The notes under the pieces: model-generated
Database searches by the model: none
What the model saw: only the letters and a program-made list of their open reading frames with translations
Told to the model about the DNA's origin: nothing
Source of the DNA: Firmicutes bacterium UBA1422
GTDB taxonomy: Bacteria; Bacillota; Clostridia; Peptostreptococcales; Anaerovoracaceae
Reading direction: 5' to 3'
DNA length: 64,000 nucleotides
Assembly (NCBI GenBank): GCA_002304835.1
Contig: DBPK01000007.1
Location: 1-64,000 of the forward strand
Position numbers and translations under genes: made by a program
Shown: piece by piece, positions 16,716-23,975 of the stretch
How the letters are laid out: each line of letters begins with the position of its first letter
Position numbering within the stretch: position 1 is the first letter of the stretch

Positions 16716-16745
16716 AAACAAAAACCCTTGGATTTCAAGGGTTTT
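16716..16745 (-). terminator. original guaA terminator, now separated by the ICE
   Basis: A perfect 10-base stem (AAAACCCTTG at 16721-16730, CAAGGGTTTT at 16736-16745) has a T-rich minus-strand tail. It lies 12 bases beyond the left att repeat, where the terminator of an uninterrupted guaA would be. Confidence 0.75.
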
Positions 16746-16757
16746 CAGGGTTTTGAA

Positions 16758-16770
16758 CTATTCGAACTCT
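16758..16770 (-). other. ICE attachment site, end distal to guaA
   Basis: On the minus strand the repeat reads AGAGTTCGAATAG, that is (I)-Glu-Phe-Glu-stop, the original last codons of guaA. The matching copy lies at 58789-58801. A candidate arm-type site ATAGTATCACG follows at 16882-16892 and recurs at the other end. Confidence 0.8.
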
Positions 16771-16918
16771 TCGGGCGGTCTCGCACTCTCTCGTGAATCC
16801 CTTGAAACTAAAGGCTTTCATATGTACGCTTTCGTCTCATTCACCCTTGTGAACTAGTTTCTACAAACTTTTAGTAGCAGAATAGTATCACGCTTATATT
16901 CGCATGGAGTTGCGATAT

Positions 16919-18265
16919 CTAGTCCTCTGAGCCATCGTCGTTATCATCTTTATCTGGATCAATAATGTGTATTGAAGAGATCTTACCAATTGTGTTCATA
17001 GCATTATTATATGATTTCAATAATTCATATGTACCATCATCTTTGATAGGAATCTTGGGCAAATGCATTAAAGCAGAACTCTTTGGCATAGAAAGGCTTG
17101 CGGCCAATTTGCCGTTTACACTTGCCACACCGCTTAAGTTATGGATATAATTGCTCGTCGCAAGTTTCTTTGGCAAAGCAATGTTTGCCGCCTTATAATT
17201 ATATGCTTTACTTGCGTTTACCAGTTTTTGACTTGCCTCTAGCGCGGGTGTCATCGCTTTACCAATACTATTCCAGTCTATACTCTTTGAAATTGCCTCT
17301 GTTGCAGCTAGTAAAAGTGCAGCAATACCCTTCTTGTATTTTCCATAAACTTCTGCTAAAGATGCCAGTGCTGCTAAGACATCTTTCGCCGATATGTTCG
17401 ATGAAGTATATAATTCTTCATTTATCTTCATTATCGTAGTTTTCAGACCTTTATTTACAATCTTAACTAAACGTCTTGTTTCAATAAATTTCTCGTATGT
17501 AATATATTTATGATGCATTACCGTGTTTCTATCTTCGCGCAGAATATTAATTTTATCCTCAAGATCCGCAACGTCTTTATATGTTGAGAAAAAACGATGC
17601 CAAAGAGATTCTTCTCTGCACTGTTCTATCAATTTTACTATTTCTTCTTTCGACATATTTGACATCTGCTCTGACGACAAATCATGATCTATAACATAGT
17701 GTATATCTGTCCATCCATGCACATCAAACAAATACGATATTACCTCTGAATATGTAAGTTCATCTAATGCCTCCTCAATTGTCTTAGTGTTGTTTTTTAC
17801 CTTACCTTTTATCTTACCCTTATCTTCATCTGTAAATGTATTGTCAAACCAGTCCCTGCCAAATGCTTTTACAAGAGTAATGTAAACAATCTGCCTTAAT
17901 GTCCTTTCAAACGTCCCAAATAGCGGCATTAGCTTCGAACAAAACAGTTGTGAAGATTCATCATAGGATATAATAATAAAGTAATTCTTCCTATGTTCAC
18001 CACATTTTATTCCTTTTTCAATATCACTCAATGCTCGCGCTGCTAGCATTTCAGATGCGTCACATTTAATATTAACGAATAGTTCGCCGTCACTTTTATC
18101 TGAAATCATATAACTTGCTTTAACTTTTGTGTCTCCAATTGCGAGGACAATAGAATTATCATCTATATTAAATAGACTATGCAACATATCCACAAATTCA
18201 TCCTTTAAAGATGTATCAATGACTCTATCTTGATCTTTATTTACTATTATTAAATCTGTTTCCAT
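16919..18265 (-). CDS. HEPN-domain protein, candidate abortive-infection RNase
   Basis: This 448-residue protein has a helical middle region like Swt1/Abi-type HEPN domains: GTFERTLRQIVYITLVKAFG at about 117-136 and the catalytic-type RNTVMH (R-x4-H) at 246-251. The C-terminal third is Ala/Lys-rich and ends in an acidic tail. HEPN proteins of this sort are usually metal-independent RNases in phage defence or toxin-antitoxin systems. It has its own ribosome site (TAGGAGAAAA) and is the outermost gene of the ICE, a typical spot for cargo. The exact system is not one I can name. Confidence 0.7.
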   Translation of the reverse strand: METDLIIVNKDQDRVIDTSLKDEFVDMLHSLFNIDDNSIVLAIGDTKVKASYMISDKSDGELFVNIKCDASEMLAARALSDIEKGIKCGEHRKNYFIIISYDESSQLFCSKLMPLFGTFERTLRQIVYITLVKAFGRDWFDNTFTDEDKGKIKGKVKNNTKTIEEALDELTYSEVISYLFDVHGWTDIHYVIDHDLSSEQMSNMSKEEIVKLIEQCREESLWHRFFSTYKDVADLEDKINILREDRNTVMHHKYITYEKFIETRRLVKIVNKGLKTTIMKINEELYTSSNISAKDVLAALASLAEVYGKYKKGIAALLLAATEAISKSIDWNSIGKAMTPALEASQKLVNASKAYNYKAANIALPKKLATSNYIHNLSGVASVNGKLAASLSMPKSSALMHLPKIPIKDDGTYELLKSYNNAMNTIGKISSIHIIDPDKDDNDDGSED

Positions 18266-18398
18266 TTTTCTCCTAGCATTTATAAAAAGCTCATAGTCTT
18301 ACGTGTAATCTTATTATCATTATTATACCATACACATTAAAACTTTTTAGACCCAAGTAAAAAGACAGCTACATCAGCAACTGCCTCTTTAACATTTG

Positions 18399-18731
18399 TT
18401 ATTCCCAAGTTTCGGTTATTTCGTAGATTATCCGGAGTTCTGCCATGATCATTTCATTCTCGCATTTGCCTTCCGCTATTTCATATAGCAACGGTTCAAG
18501 TTCCTTCAACCTGTCTATTATCCGCTCTCGCAATCTTTCATTTCCCACTACCACGATCTTCTGGCACAACGTGCTTTGAGTCATAAAGTCCTGCAATGTC
18601 CTCCCGGATAGTTTCACCCGTTTATAAACCTCCTCCTTATCCTCCGGTGTGAGGTGAAAATTCAGAAGCTGATTACGCTTACGGTTTTTTTCATTTCTAA
18701 GTGGCCGTCTTCCTGTACATTGCTTTCCCAT
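18399..18731 (-). CDS. MobC-like/ribbon-helix-helix small protein
   Basis: This 110-residue basic protein has a stretch (LLNFHLTPEDKEEVYKRVKLSGRTLQDF) that resembles MobC-type relaxosome or arc-like ribbon-helix-helix proteins. The rest is helical. Its ATG overlaps the integrase stop by one base (TAATG) and it has GGAGG upstream, so it is co-translated with the integrase. It may help recombination directionality or DNA processing. A second, clearer MobC lies at 46649. Confidence 0.6.
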   Translation of the reverse strand: MGKQCTGRRPLRNEKNRKRNQLLNFHLTPEDKEEVYKRVKLSGRTLQDFMTQSTLCQKIVVVGNERLRERIIDRLKELEPLLYEIAEGKCENEMIMAELRIIYEITETWE

Positions 18732-19822
18732 TATACCGCCTCCTGCCAGTCATTCACTTTCATGAGCTTTCCAACGATCTCATCTTGCTTATGAGGGAAC
18801 ATATGCGCATAGTGCATCGTGATATCTATGTTTTCATGACCAACTCTATTTGCGATATCTACCGCTGAGAATCCCATATCTATCAGCATTGATATATGAG
18901 AATGTCTAAGGTCATGTATCCTTATACGCTTTACTCCTGTTGCTTCTGTACCTCTGTCCAGTTCATGATGTAGACCGCTTTTTGATACCATGAAAATCCT
19001 ATTCTCAGTTCCAAGTCCATATTGCATCTTTACAAATATTTCTATCTCCCTTGTAAGAAAATGTGGTATCTTTACAACACGGATCCCTTTCTTTGTCTTT
19101 GGGGGTGTTATTACTATCTCTCCTCGCAAATGTTGTAATGATTTAGTGACATTGATCTGATCGTTTTCAAAATCTATATCATCCGGAGTCAATGCTAACA
19201 TTTCCCCAAGCCTCAAACCTCCCCAATACAGTATTTCGAAAGCTGTAAAAGATTCGATATTATCACTGATGGCTTCTGAAAAAGTCTTATACTCTTCCTT
19301 TGTCCATATCTTCATTTCAACCGTCCTTTCATCTCCACCTATCGGACCTGCCGCATGTACTGGGTTCTTCTTCAGTTCATACAACCTGACTGCATGATTG
19401 AATATGCAACTGAGCTGTGCCTGTATCGTCTTGAGATATTTTTTTGAATACAGCGGTCTACCGTCATCGTCTCTCATCTCCATCAAAGTATTCTGCCATT
19501 TGATGATGTCGCTTGCTTTGATCTCATTCATTTTTCTCTTTCCGAAATATGGGATAAGTTTATCTTTCAGGATATATTCTTTTGTGAGCCATGTATTCCA
19601 TCTAAGCTTTGGCTTCATGTCCTCAGAATACAACTGAACAAAATCGTTGAATGTCATATCTAAAGTTTCTGCCTTTTTCTCAAGAAAACTCCTTTCCCAA
19701 TCCTGGGCTTCGCGCTTTGTCTTGAATCCTCTTTTATATTTCTTCTTGTTCTCACCTGTCCAATCCTCATAGTAAAATGCTGCGAACCATGAGTTTCCTT
19801 TCTTATCTTTATATGCCGGCAT
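18731..19822 (-). CDS. int: tyrosine-type site-specific integrase
   Basis: This 363-residue recombinase has an N-terminal arm-binding domain (about 1-50), a core-binding helical domain (about 55-155) and a catalytic domain. The catalytic residues are visible: Arg204 in GGLRLGE, His303 and Arg306 in HDLRH, His329 in GHE and the nucleophile Tyr338 in MHYAH. It cuts and joins the ICE at the guaA 3' end. It lies 2 kb from the left att site and is followed, on the minus strand, by the MobC-like gene. Confidence 0.95.
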   Translation of the reverse strand: MPAYKDKKGNSWFAAFYYEDWTGENKKKYKRGFKTKREAQDWERSFLEKKAETLDMTFNDFVQLYSEDMKPKLRWNTWLTKEYILKDKLIPYFGKRKMNEIKASDIIKWQNTLMEMRDDDGRPLYSKKYLKTIQAQLSCIFNHAVRLYELKKNPVHAAGPIGGDERTVEMKIWTKEEYKTFSEAISDNIESFTAFEILYWGGLRLGEMLALTPDDIDFENDQINVTKSLQHLRGEIVITPPKTKKGIRVVKIPHFLTREIEIFVKMQYGLGTENRIFMVSKSGLHHELDRGTEATGVKRIRIHDLRHSHISMLIDMGFSAVDIANRVGHENIDITMHYAHMFPHKQDEIVGKLMKVNDWQEAV

Positions 19823-19824
19823 GT

Positions 19825-20022
19825 TTATTCACCTCTTTCTGCTATATTTGTTCCATATATTCTTTCGCAGTAGTATTGCCTGCTTACCCTGCCTGCCACT
19901 GTCAAATAACCTTTTCCTTTTAATTCAGCATTCATTTCTCTTATCATCCTGTATGCATATCCTTTTGATACTCCAAAATCTTTTGCTATGATATCTGCTG
20001 TTACAAACATTGCATTTTCCAT
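19825..20022 (-). CDS. small HTH protein, likely excisionase
   Basis: A longer frame starting with TTG at 20100 exists, but the ATG at 20022 follows GCGGAGGAGAAA and gives 65 residues. The protein has a helix-turn-helix (IIAKDFGVSKGYAYRMIREM) and a basic tail ending in a wing-like YYCERIYG. Such proteins directly upstream of an integrase usually act as recombination directionality factor. The gap to the integrase is two bases. Confidence 0.7.
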   Translation of the reverse strand: MENAMFVTADIIAKDFGVSKGYAYRMIREMNAELKGKGYLTVAGRVSRQYYCERIYGTNIAERGE

Positions 20023-20111
20023 TTTCTCCTCCGCTTTATTTCCCGGGATACCCCGTATATTACTTAAGTTTTTCATTTCTGTTAATGATGCGTTTTTCAA
20101 AATCGCACATT

Positions 20112-20528
20112 CTATCGACGCTTGCTCCTGCTGCGTCTCTGCTTTGGATCTGCATCATCGCACTCACTTGCAGAGCAGGCTCTCTTGACCGCTTTCATTT
20201 CGCTTTTATCTAGTGTGCAGCGATGCTCCAAAAGCTGAGTCTTGGATATCGTCTTCCTCTGTTCGGTCATCACCATGGAATCCTGTCTCAGGCCTTTCCT
20301 CATAGGAATGACCACATGGGTTTTCATCCCCGGGTTCTTTATCTTAGTAGTCACCATAGCGACGATGACTGTTGGTGATTTTCTGTTCAGCCAGTTGCTC
20401 TGAGTTATCAGGACCGGCCTTCGTCCGGCCTGGACACTTCCGATCTCATCTTCCGGAAGATCTGCGTCATATATTTCTCCGCGCTTTACCGGTTTTATAT
20501 CACTAGGCATGGCAATCTTTTTGTTCAT
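20112..20528 (-). CDS. MazF/PemK-family toxin-like protein
   Basis: This 138-residue protein has the MazF beta-barrel pattern: KRGEIYDADLPEDEIGSVQAGRRPVLIT at the N-terminus, then VIVAMVTTKIK and a QRKTISKTQL segment. The family cleaves RNA and normally pairs with an antitoxin gene just upstream. The gene upstream here encodes a sigma-region-4-like protein instead of a typical MazE. The protein has an unusual very basic C-terminal tail (KQRRSRSKRR). It may therefore be a regulator that has lost toxicity. It has a good ribosome site (TAGGAGGCTGCT). Confidence 0.75.
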   Translation of the reverse strand: MNKKIAMPSDIKPVKRGEIYDADLPEDEIGSVQAGRRPVLITQSNWLNRKSPTVIVAMVTTKIKNPGMKTHVVIPMRKGLRQDSMVMTEQRKTISKTQLLEHRCTLDKSEMKAVKRACSASECDDADPKQRRSRSKRR

Positions 20529-20537
20529 AGCAGCCTC

Positions 20538-20846
20538 CTAGATGTATCTGATAAGGATCTCTCTTGCGTTCCTTATCTCGACCCTTATGTCTTTAAGCGA
20601 TAACCCAAGTTCATCTTTTAGATCCGCTATGCTTTTATCCTCAAATATGAATCCCTCAATGATACTGAGCTGCACATCGGAAAGTTTGAATAAGCCAGTT
20701 TTCAGGTCGTCATCGACCTTTCTTATCCAGCTCCTGTCATGCTTCTTTTGATAGGTTTCCTTTAGACCATCTACTGAAAGCAGCATATCGATGATCTTAC
20801 TCATATCATCTGAATATATGAGCATTTCGTTTTTTCTTTTCTGCAT
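20538..20846 (-). CDS. sigma-region-4-like helix-turn-helix protein
   Basis: The ATG at 20846 follows GAGGAAAAG and gives 102 residues. An in-frame extension upstream has no ribosome site. The C-terminal half (LSDVQLSIIEGFIFEDKSIADLKDELGLSL) looks like sigma-70 region 4, which ICEs of this type use as regulators. It ends nine bases before the MazF-like gene, in the position where an antitoxin would lie. Confidence 0.6.
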   Translation of the reverse strand: MQKRKNEMLIYSDDMSKIIDMLLSVDGLKETYQKKHDRSWIRKVDDDLKTGLFKLSDVQLSIIEGFIFEDKSIADLKDELGLSLKDIRVEIRNAREILIRYI

Positions 20847-20989
20847 CTTTTCCTCGCTTCCTGATATGAATACACATATCCCGCAAGGCGGCATCTGGAC
20901 GGATCTAACATGTAGACCGGCACAGGATCGCATACTTGACAAGCAAGAATTGTAAAACCGTGCCGGTGAATTTCTTTGTTAAGATCCAT
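20801..20989 (-). CDS. possible small protein overlapping the regulator start
   Basis: An open frame of 62 codons starts at 20989 and overlaps the start of the next gene by 46 bases. The peptide (central VPVYMLDPSRCRLAGYVYSY) looks protein-like and ends basic, but the ribosome site is poor. It may be a real upstream peptide or chance. Confidence 0.3.
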   Translation of the reverse strand: MDLNKEIHRHGFTILACQVCDPVPVYMLDPSRCRLAGYVYSYQEARKRCRKEKTKCSYIQMI

Positions 20990-21415
20990 ATTTGTCCACG
21001 ACGCCCCTGATCTGCGGGAATTTGTCAGGCGACTGCTTGCGATGCAGTCTCACGGGTCCTTATGCCCCTCCGAGGTTCTCTCCGAGCCGCCCTCATTGCG
21101 TGTTCCTGCATTACTGCAGGGCTGTGACTGGACGGGAGTATCATTATCCTCTTTGGCTTTCGTCGCACGTAACGGGTGCTGCCCGTCTTTTGAAACGAAG
21201 ACATTTTCGCTCGCCCGAAGGGTCATGGCGCATCGTTCCCGCATGCTCACGTATTACCGATACCAAAGAGAAAGTACCTGATAGCTGTGTATTCGATTAT
21301 CATTGTTCTATGGAGGTCCTTTTCTCTGGCCCTTTGCCGGAGATATTTGTCCTCTCACTATCCCTAGGAATGAAAGGAACAAAAATTACATGATTTTCGA
21401 AAACTTTTTTATTAT
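20990..21415. other. 426-base structured gene-free stretch
   Basis: No convincing gene is seen. The stretch is more GC-rich than its flanks and packed with short perfect hairpins: GACTGC/GCAGTC (21031-21049), CCTGCA/TGCAGG (21105-21120) and ACGGG/CCCGT followed by CTTTT on the plus strand (21172-21190). It lies between two regulators and could be a structured RNA, a long leader or a protein-binding region. A 66-codon minus-strand frame at 21050-21250 has no ribosome site and I do not call it. Confidence 0.4.
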
Positions 21416-21901
21416 TTATATCCAACCGTCTTTCTTGAGGTGCGCTCTGAGCTTCTCATATATGCGCTCTTCCCTGTGTCTGAACATCCTTGGTGATATG
21501 CCGAGCTCTTTCGCGCAATCCTTCTTCTTCCTACCGGAAACAATAAGTTCAAGTACCTTCTGCTCATCCTTATCCAGCATCTCTATTGCTTTCGCAAGTT
21601 CCTTCAGCTGGCCATTCCTAATTACTGTGGCTTCTACATCTGTCTCTGATCTCACATCACCGCCATCCCCATCAATAAAACGTTCAAGTGATATATCACT
21701 TCCTGATGCTCCGGTGCCGAATCTGGATATGTCGCACCTGCTGCAATCACCCTTGCAGCGCACGCCCTTACCATCACGACAGCGCCATACATTCTGCTTT
21801 CTCTTCTTCTCTCTCCACTGCGGCTGCCTGTATGCGCGGTAGATTTCTTCAGTAACAACGATCTTCTCTCCATCAATGATGAGGTAATATTCCTTTTTCA
21901 T
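21416..21901 (-). CDS. sigma-70 region-4-like regulator of the ICE
   Basis: This 161-residue protein has an N-terminal beta-type segment, a four-Cys middle (WRCRDGKGVRCKGDCSRCD) that may bind zinc, and a C-terminal sigma-70 region 4-type helix-turn-helix (LDKDEQKVLELIVSGRKKKDCAKELGISPRMF). Similar small sigma-like proteins (Tn916 Orf7 type) switch conjugation genes on. It has a strong ribosome site (CAGGAGGATACAA). Its leader holds two intrinsic terminators, which suggests attenuation. Confidence 0.75.
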   Translation of the reverse strand: MKKEYYLIIDGEKIVVTEEIYRAYRQPQWREKKRKQNVWRCRDGKGVRCKGDCSRCDISRFGTGASGSDISLERFIDGDGGDVRSETDVEATVIRNGQLKELAKAIEMLDKDEQKVLELIVSGRKKKDCAKELGISPRMFRHREERIYEKLRAHLKKDGWI

Positions 21902-21983
21902 TTGTATCCTCCTGAAATTCCAAAAATGTAACTTTTCAAAATCCAGGTGGATCAGGGATATTCAGCAACGTAAGGCTGCCATT

Positions 21984-22042
21984 TCAAAAACATAAAAGAC
22001 TCCTGTCCGAGCCGCTTACAAAAGCGACCCAGTCAGAAGCCT
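21984..22042 (-). terminator. second hairpin in the sigma-like gene leader
   Basis: Nine-base arms (22034-22042 with 21997-22005, two G-U pairs) enclose an inner GCTT/AAGC hairpin. On the minus strand they are followed by TTTTATGTTTTTG. It lies about 85 bases before the sigma-like gene and downstream of another terminator at 22053-22124. Confidence 0.6.
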
Positions 22043-22052
22043 TAACGAGCGT

Positions 22053-22320
22053 ACAAAAAAAGAGCTCTGCAAAACAAAATTATGTGCATCCCTGTCACAG
22101 GATCGCTTTTGTTTTGCAAGGCTCTTGATGACCCGGCCGGACTATCTGTCCAACCTACCCTTATCTGCGTCTAGCAGTATGAACATAAGGGCTCAAATTT
22201 AACTCGTTTACAAACTCTTGATCTTCGGTGCCGACCTTGATGATTCCCGCACCCACATTTAAGGGCCTTCGCCAAATCCGACGATTCTTCCGATGATCTC
22301 ATTCCTATTTAATTGTTATT
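22053..22320 (-). ncRNA. candidate structured RNA ending in a strong terminator
   Basis: Read on the minus strand, about 265 bases contain in order: a CCCTTAT...ATAAGGG hairpin with an inner CTGC/GCAG stem, a GGAC-AGATA-GTCC hairpin, and a long 18-base-arm stem (22062-22079 with 22107-22124, two mismatches) capped by an inner GATCC/GGATG fold and followed by T7. No gene is convincing here; a 43-codon Cys-rich frame is present but has no clear ribosome site. It lies between the zinc-ribbon gene and the sigma-like gene. It could be a stand-alone RNA or an attenuating leader. Confidence 0.45.
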
Positions 22321-22324
22321 CTAA

Positions 22325-22510
22325 TTATTTACTCTCAGCAGTATATTCCGATATGCGTTCATGTAACTTCAGTTCTGTTCCTATATGCACTACAGTCAGT
22401 TCGCTGTGGCATCTTGGACACTCTATTTCAAGCTCGCTTCCATCTTTACTTTTTAAGAGCTGTTTCCCACAATTCGGGCAGCAGATTATATATTTCTCGT
22501 GCTTTTTCAT
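22325..22510 (-). CDS. Com-like zinc-ribbon protein
   Basis: The likely start at 22510 gives 61 residues. The protein has two CxxC pairs (CCPNCGKQLL and ECPRCHSEL), the hallmark of a zinc ribbon like the phage Mu Com translational regulator. Function here is unknown. It lies downstream of the LexA-like gene with 90 bases between, and the gap after it carries the structured RNA candidate. Confidence 0.65.
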   Translation of the reverse strand: MKKHEKYIICCPNCGKQLLKSKDGSELEIECPRCHSELTVVHIGTELKLHERISEYTAESK

Positions 22511-22600
22511 TATACACACTTTTCCCCTCTTTGAGATTTCGAGGATATGCGATATCATGTTTAATCTAATCTGTAGAAACAGCAAATTACATCAATATCA

Positions 22601-23203
22601 TCATTCCAGATCCTTGATTACTTTTACGGCAACGCCCTGTATAATGCAGTTGTCTATGAATATATCCTCCATTTCCGTATTCTCCGGATGTAGTCTGATC
22701 CTCTTGCTGGCCTTATCAATATAGAACCGCTTAAGCGTTGCTTCATTGTCGATCAGAGCAACTACGATCTCGCCTTCTTCTGCCTCTGATTGACTTTTTA
22801 TTACTACCATATCGCCGTTCTCTATGCCGGCTCCTATCATGGAGTCGCCCTTTGCATGGAGCAGATAGAACGGACCCTTTCCGAACAAAGACTCAGGGAG
22901 GGAAACGTACTCTTCGATGTTTTCTTCTGCAAACTGTGGTAGTCCGCAGGCAACACTCCCAAGTATAGCTGCCCTGTTCTCATTCAGATCAGTCTTAAGC
23001 ATCACATTCGTTCTGATTTCTCTGCCGGTGTAAGAGAGCATTCCTCTTTCATCCATTTCCACCAGGTACCTGTGGACCGTACCTCTGGAAATCCCGACAG
23101 CTTCGGCGATCTTGGTATTGGAAGGTGAGTTATAATGGTCAAAATAGTATTTCTCTATATAGTCCATTATCCTTGTCATAGTCGCTTCACTCTTTTTTCG
23201 CAT
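22601..23203 (-). CDS. LexA/CI-like S24-family repressor of the ICE
   Basis: This 200-residue protein has a winged helix-turn-helix (IAEAVGISRGTVHRYLVEM, about 32-50), a self-cleavage site Cys86-Gly87 (VACGLP), and the catalytic pair Ser121 (GDSMIG) and Lys158 (ATLKRF). It should repress ICE genes and be cut on RecA activation after DNA damage, which would link excision to the SOS response. It has a strong promoter with palindromes around it. Most chromosomal LexA proteins use Ala-Gly as cleavage site; Cys-Gly is less usual. Confidence 0.88.
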   Translation of the reverse strand: MRKKSEATMTRIMDYIEKYYFDHYNSPSNTKIAEAVGISRGTVHRYLVEMDERGMLSYTGREIRTNVMLKTDLNENRAAILGSVACGLPQFAEENIEEYVSLPESLFGKGPFYLLHAKGDSMIGAGIENGDMVVIKSQSEAEEGEIVVALIDNEATLKRFYIDKASKRIRLHPENTEMEDIFIDNCIIQGVAVKVIKDLE

Positions 23204-23223
23204 CTCACTCTCCTTTCCTATCT

Positions 23224-23299
23224 AAAGCAATTGCTTTTGATACTTTAATTATATATGATTTCCTGAAATGTGCAAGAGCATATTTCATGTATACATGAA
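23224..23299 (-). promoter_or_regulatory. lexA-like gene promoter and palindromic operators
   Basis: TTGCAC (23270-23275) and TATAAT (23248-23253) are spaced 16 bases. A perfect 14-base palindrome AAAGCAATTGCTTT (23224-23237) lies just downstream of the -10 box. A perfect 16-base palindrome TTCATGTATACATGAA (23284-23299) lies just upstream of the -35 box. A related GTTCAAT-N3-ATTGAAC lies at 23334-23350. These are good autoregulation sites. Confidence 0.7.
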
Positions 23300-23379
23300 C
23301 TGAGTGTTTTTTTGCCCGTTATGTTGGAGGAAAGTTCAATGCAATTGAACATGTGAAAACGCATGTCATTTTTTCCACA

Positions 23380-23411
23380 AAAAAAGAAGTGCCAACTTAC
23401 AATTTGGCACT
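23380..23411 (-). terminator. terminator of the LlaJI-like operon
   Basis: The stem AGTGCCAA/TTGGCACT (23388-23395 and 23404-23411) is followed on the minus strand by T7. It lies 113 bases past the vsr stop. The gap 23204-23524 otherwise holds the lexA-like promoter region. Confidence 0.85.
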
Positions 23412-23524
23412 CACAGTTGCTGGTCTTTCATACATTCTATATCTTCAGGCTTGATTCCCTTGCCAATTTTTAATTCTTCGTCTTTAGCAAAGAAATTCCT
23501 TCGCTGGTTTGTATTTACAAGTAA

Positions 23525-23941
23525 TTATTTACTTGAATTAAGTGTCTTAAGTTTATTATCTAATATTTTACGATTTTTCTTTTTTAGTTCGCATTCCCAA
23601 ATTCGTATTACTATCCATCCCCTTGACTTAAAAAATTCCGTAACTTTTTTATCATGACTTTTATTATACCGTATCTTTTTCTCCCAATAGTCAGCATTTT
23701 GTTTAGGAATTGTATTTCTACAATTATGTCCATGCCAAAAACAACCGTCCACGAATATCGCTATCCGCTTATTAAGAAAAACAAAATCTGGATGTCCTTT
23801 AACTTGATAGTTGCGTCGCCATCCTTTTATTCCTTTTTCTTTGAAATACGATATTAATTTGAGCTCTGTGCTTGAATTTCCCTTGGACTTCACATTACTC
23901 ATAATCTCCGACCTTTTCTTTTTATCGAAAACATCTGTCAT
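23525..23941 (-). CDS. vsr: very-short-patch repair endonuclease (Vsr)
   Basis: The ATG at 23941 (139 residues) follows GGCTGGAGTGATTGTT and opens on the family start MTDVFDKKKRSEIMSNVKSK. Further signatures are GHPDFVF, the zinc-site region VDGCFWHGHNC and the WIVIRIWECELK end. Vsr nicks T:G mismatches that arise when 5-methylcytosine deaminates. It is the last gene of an operon with two cytosine-C5 methyltransferases, exactly where such repair is needed. After the stop, the same frame stays open for about 38 codons, which is probably chance. Confidence 0.95.
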   Translation of the reverse strand: MTDVFDKKKRSEIMSNVKSKGNSSTELKLISYFKEKGIKGWRRNYQVKGHPDFVFLNKRIAIFVDGCFWHGHNCRNTIPKQNADYWEKKIRYNKSHDKKVTEFFKSRGWIVIRIWECELKKKNRKILDNKLKTLNSSK

Positions 23942-23975
23942 AACAATCACTCCAGCCACAGTCATGTCTTTATAG

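Noticed and set aside
16731..16738. GATTTCAA, also present at 58750-58757, as the ICE core site
   Set aside because: The CTATTCGAA-containing repeat at 16758/58789 is longer, lies exactly at the guaA stop codon and rebuilds the GuaA C-terminus, so it is the better core.
21050..21250. 66-codon minus-strand frame in the structured stretch
   Set aside because: No ribosome site, unusual composition and it overlaps several perfect hairpins; better read as non-coding.
22170..22310. 43-codon Cys-rich frame on the minus strand inside the RNA candidate
   Set aside because: No convincing ribosome site, and other frames over the same bases look equally protein-like; the hairpins explain the region better.
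23412..23524. Open frame of about 38 codons continuing after the vsr stop
   Set aside because: It has no start codon or ribosome site and is short enough to be chance; it most likely is untranslated trailer before the terminator.
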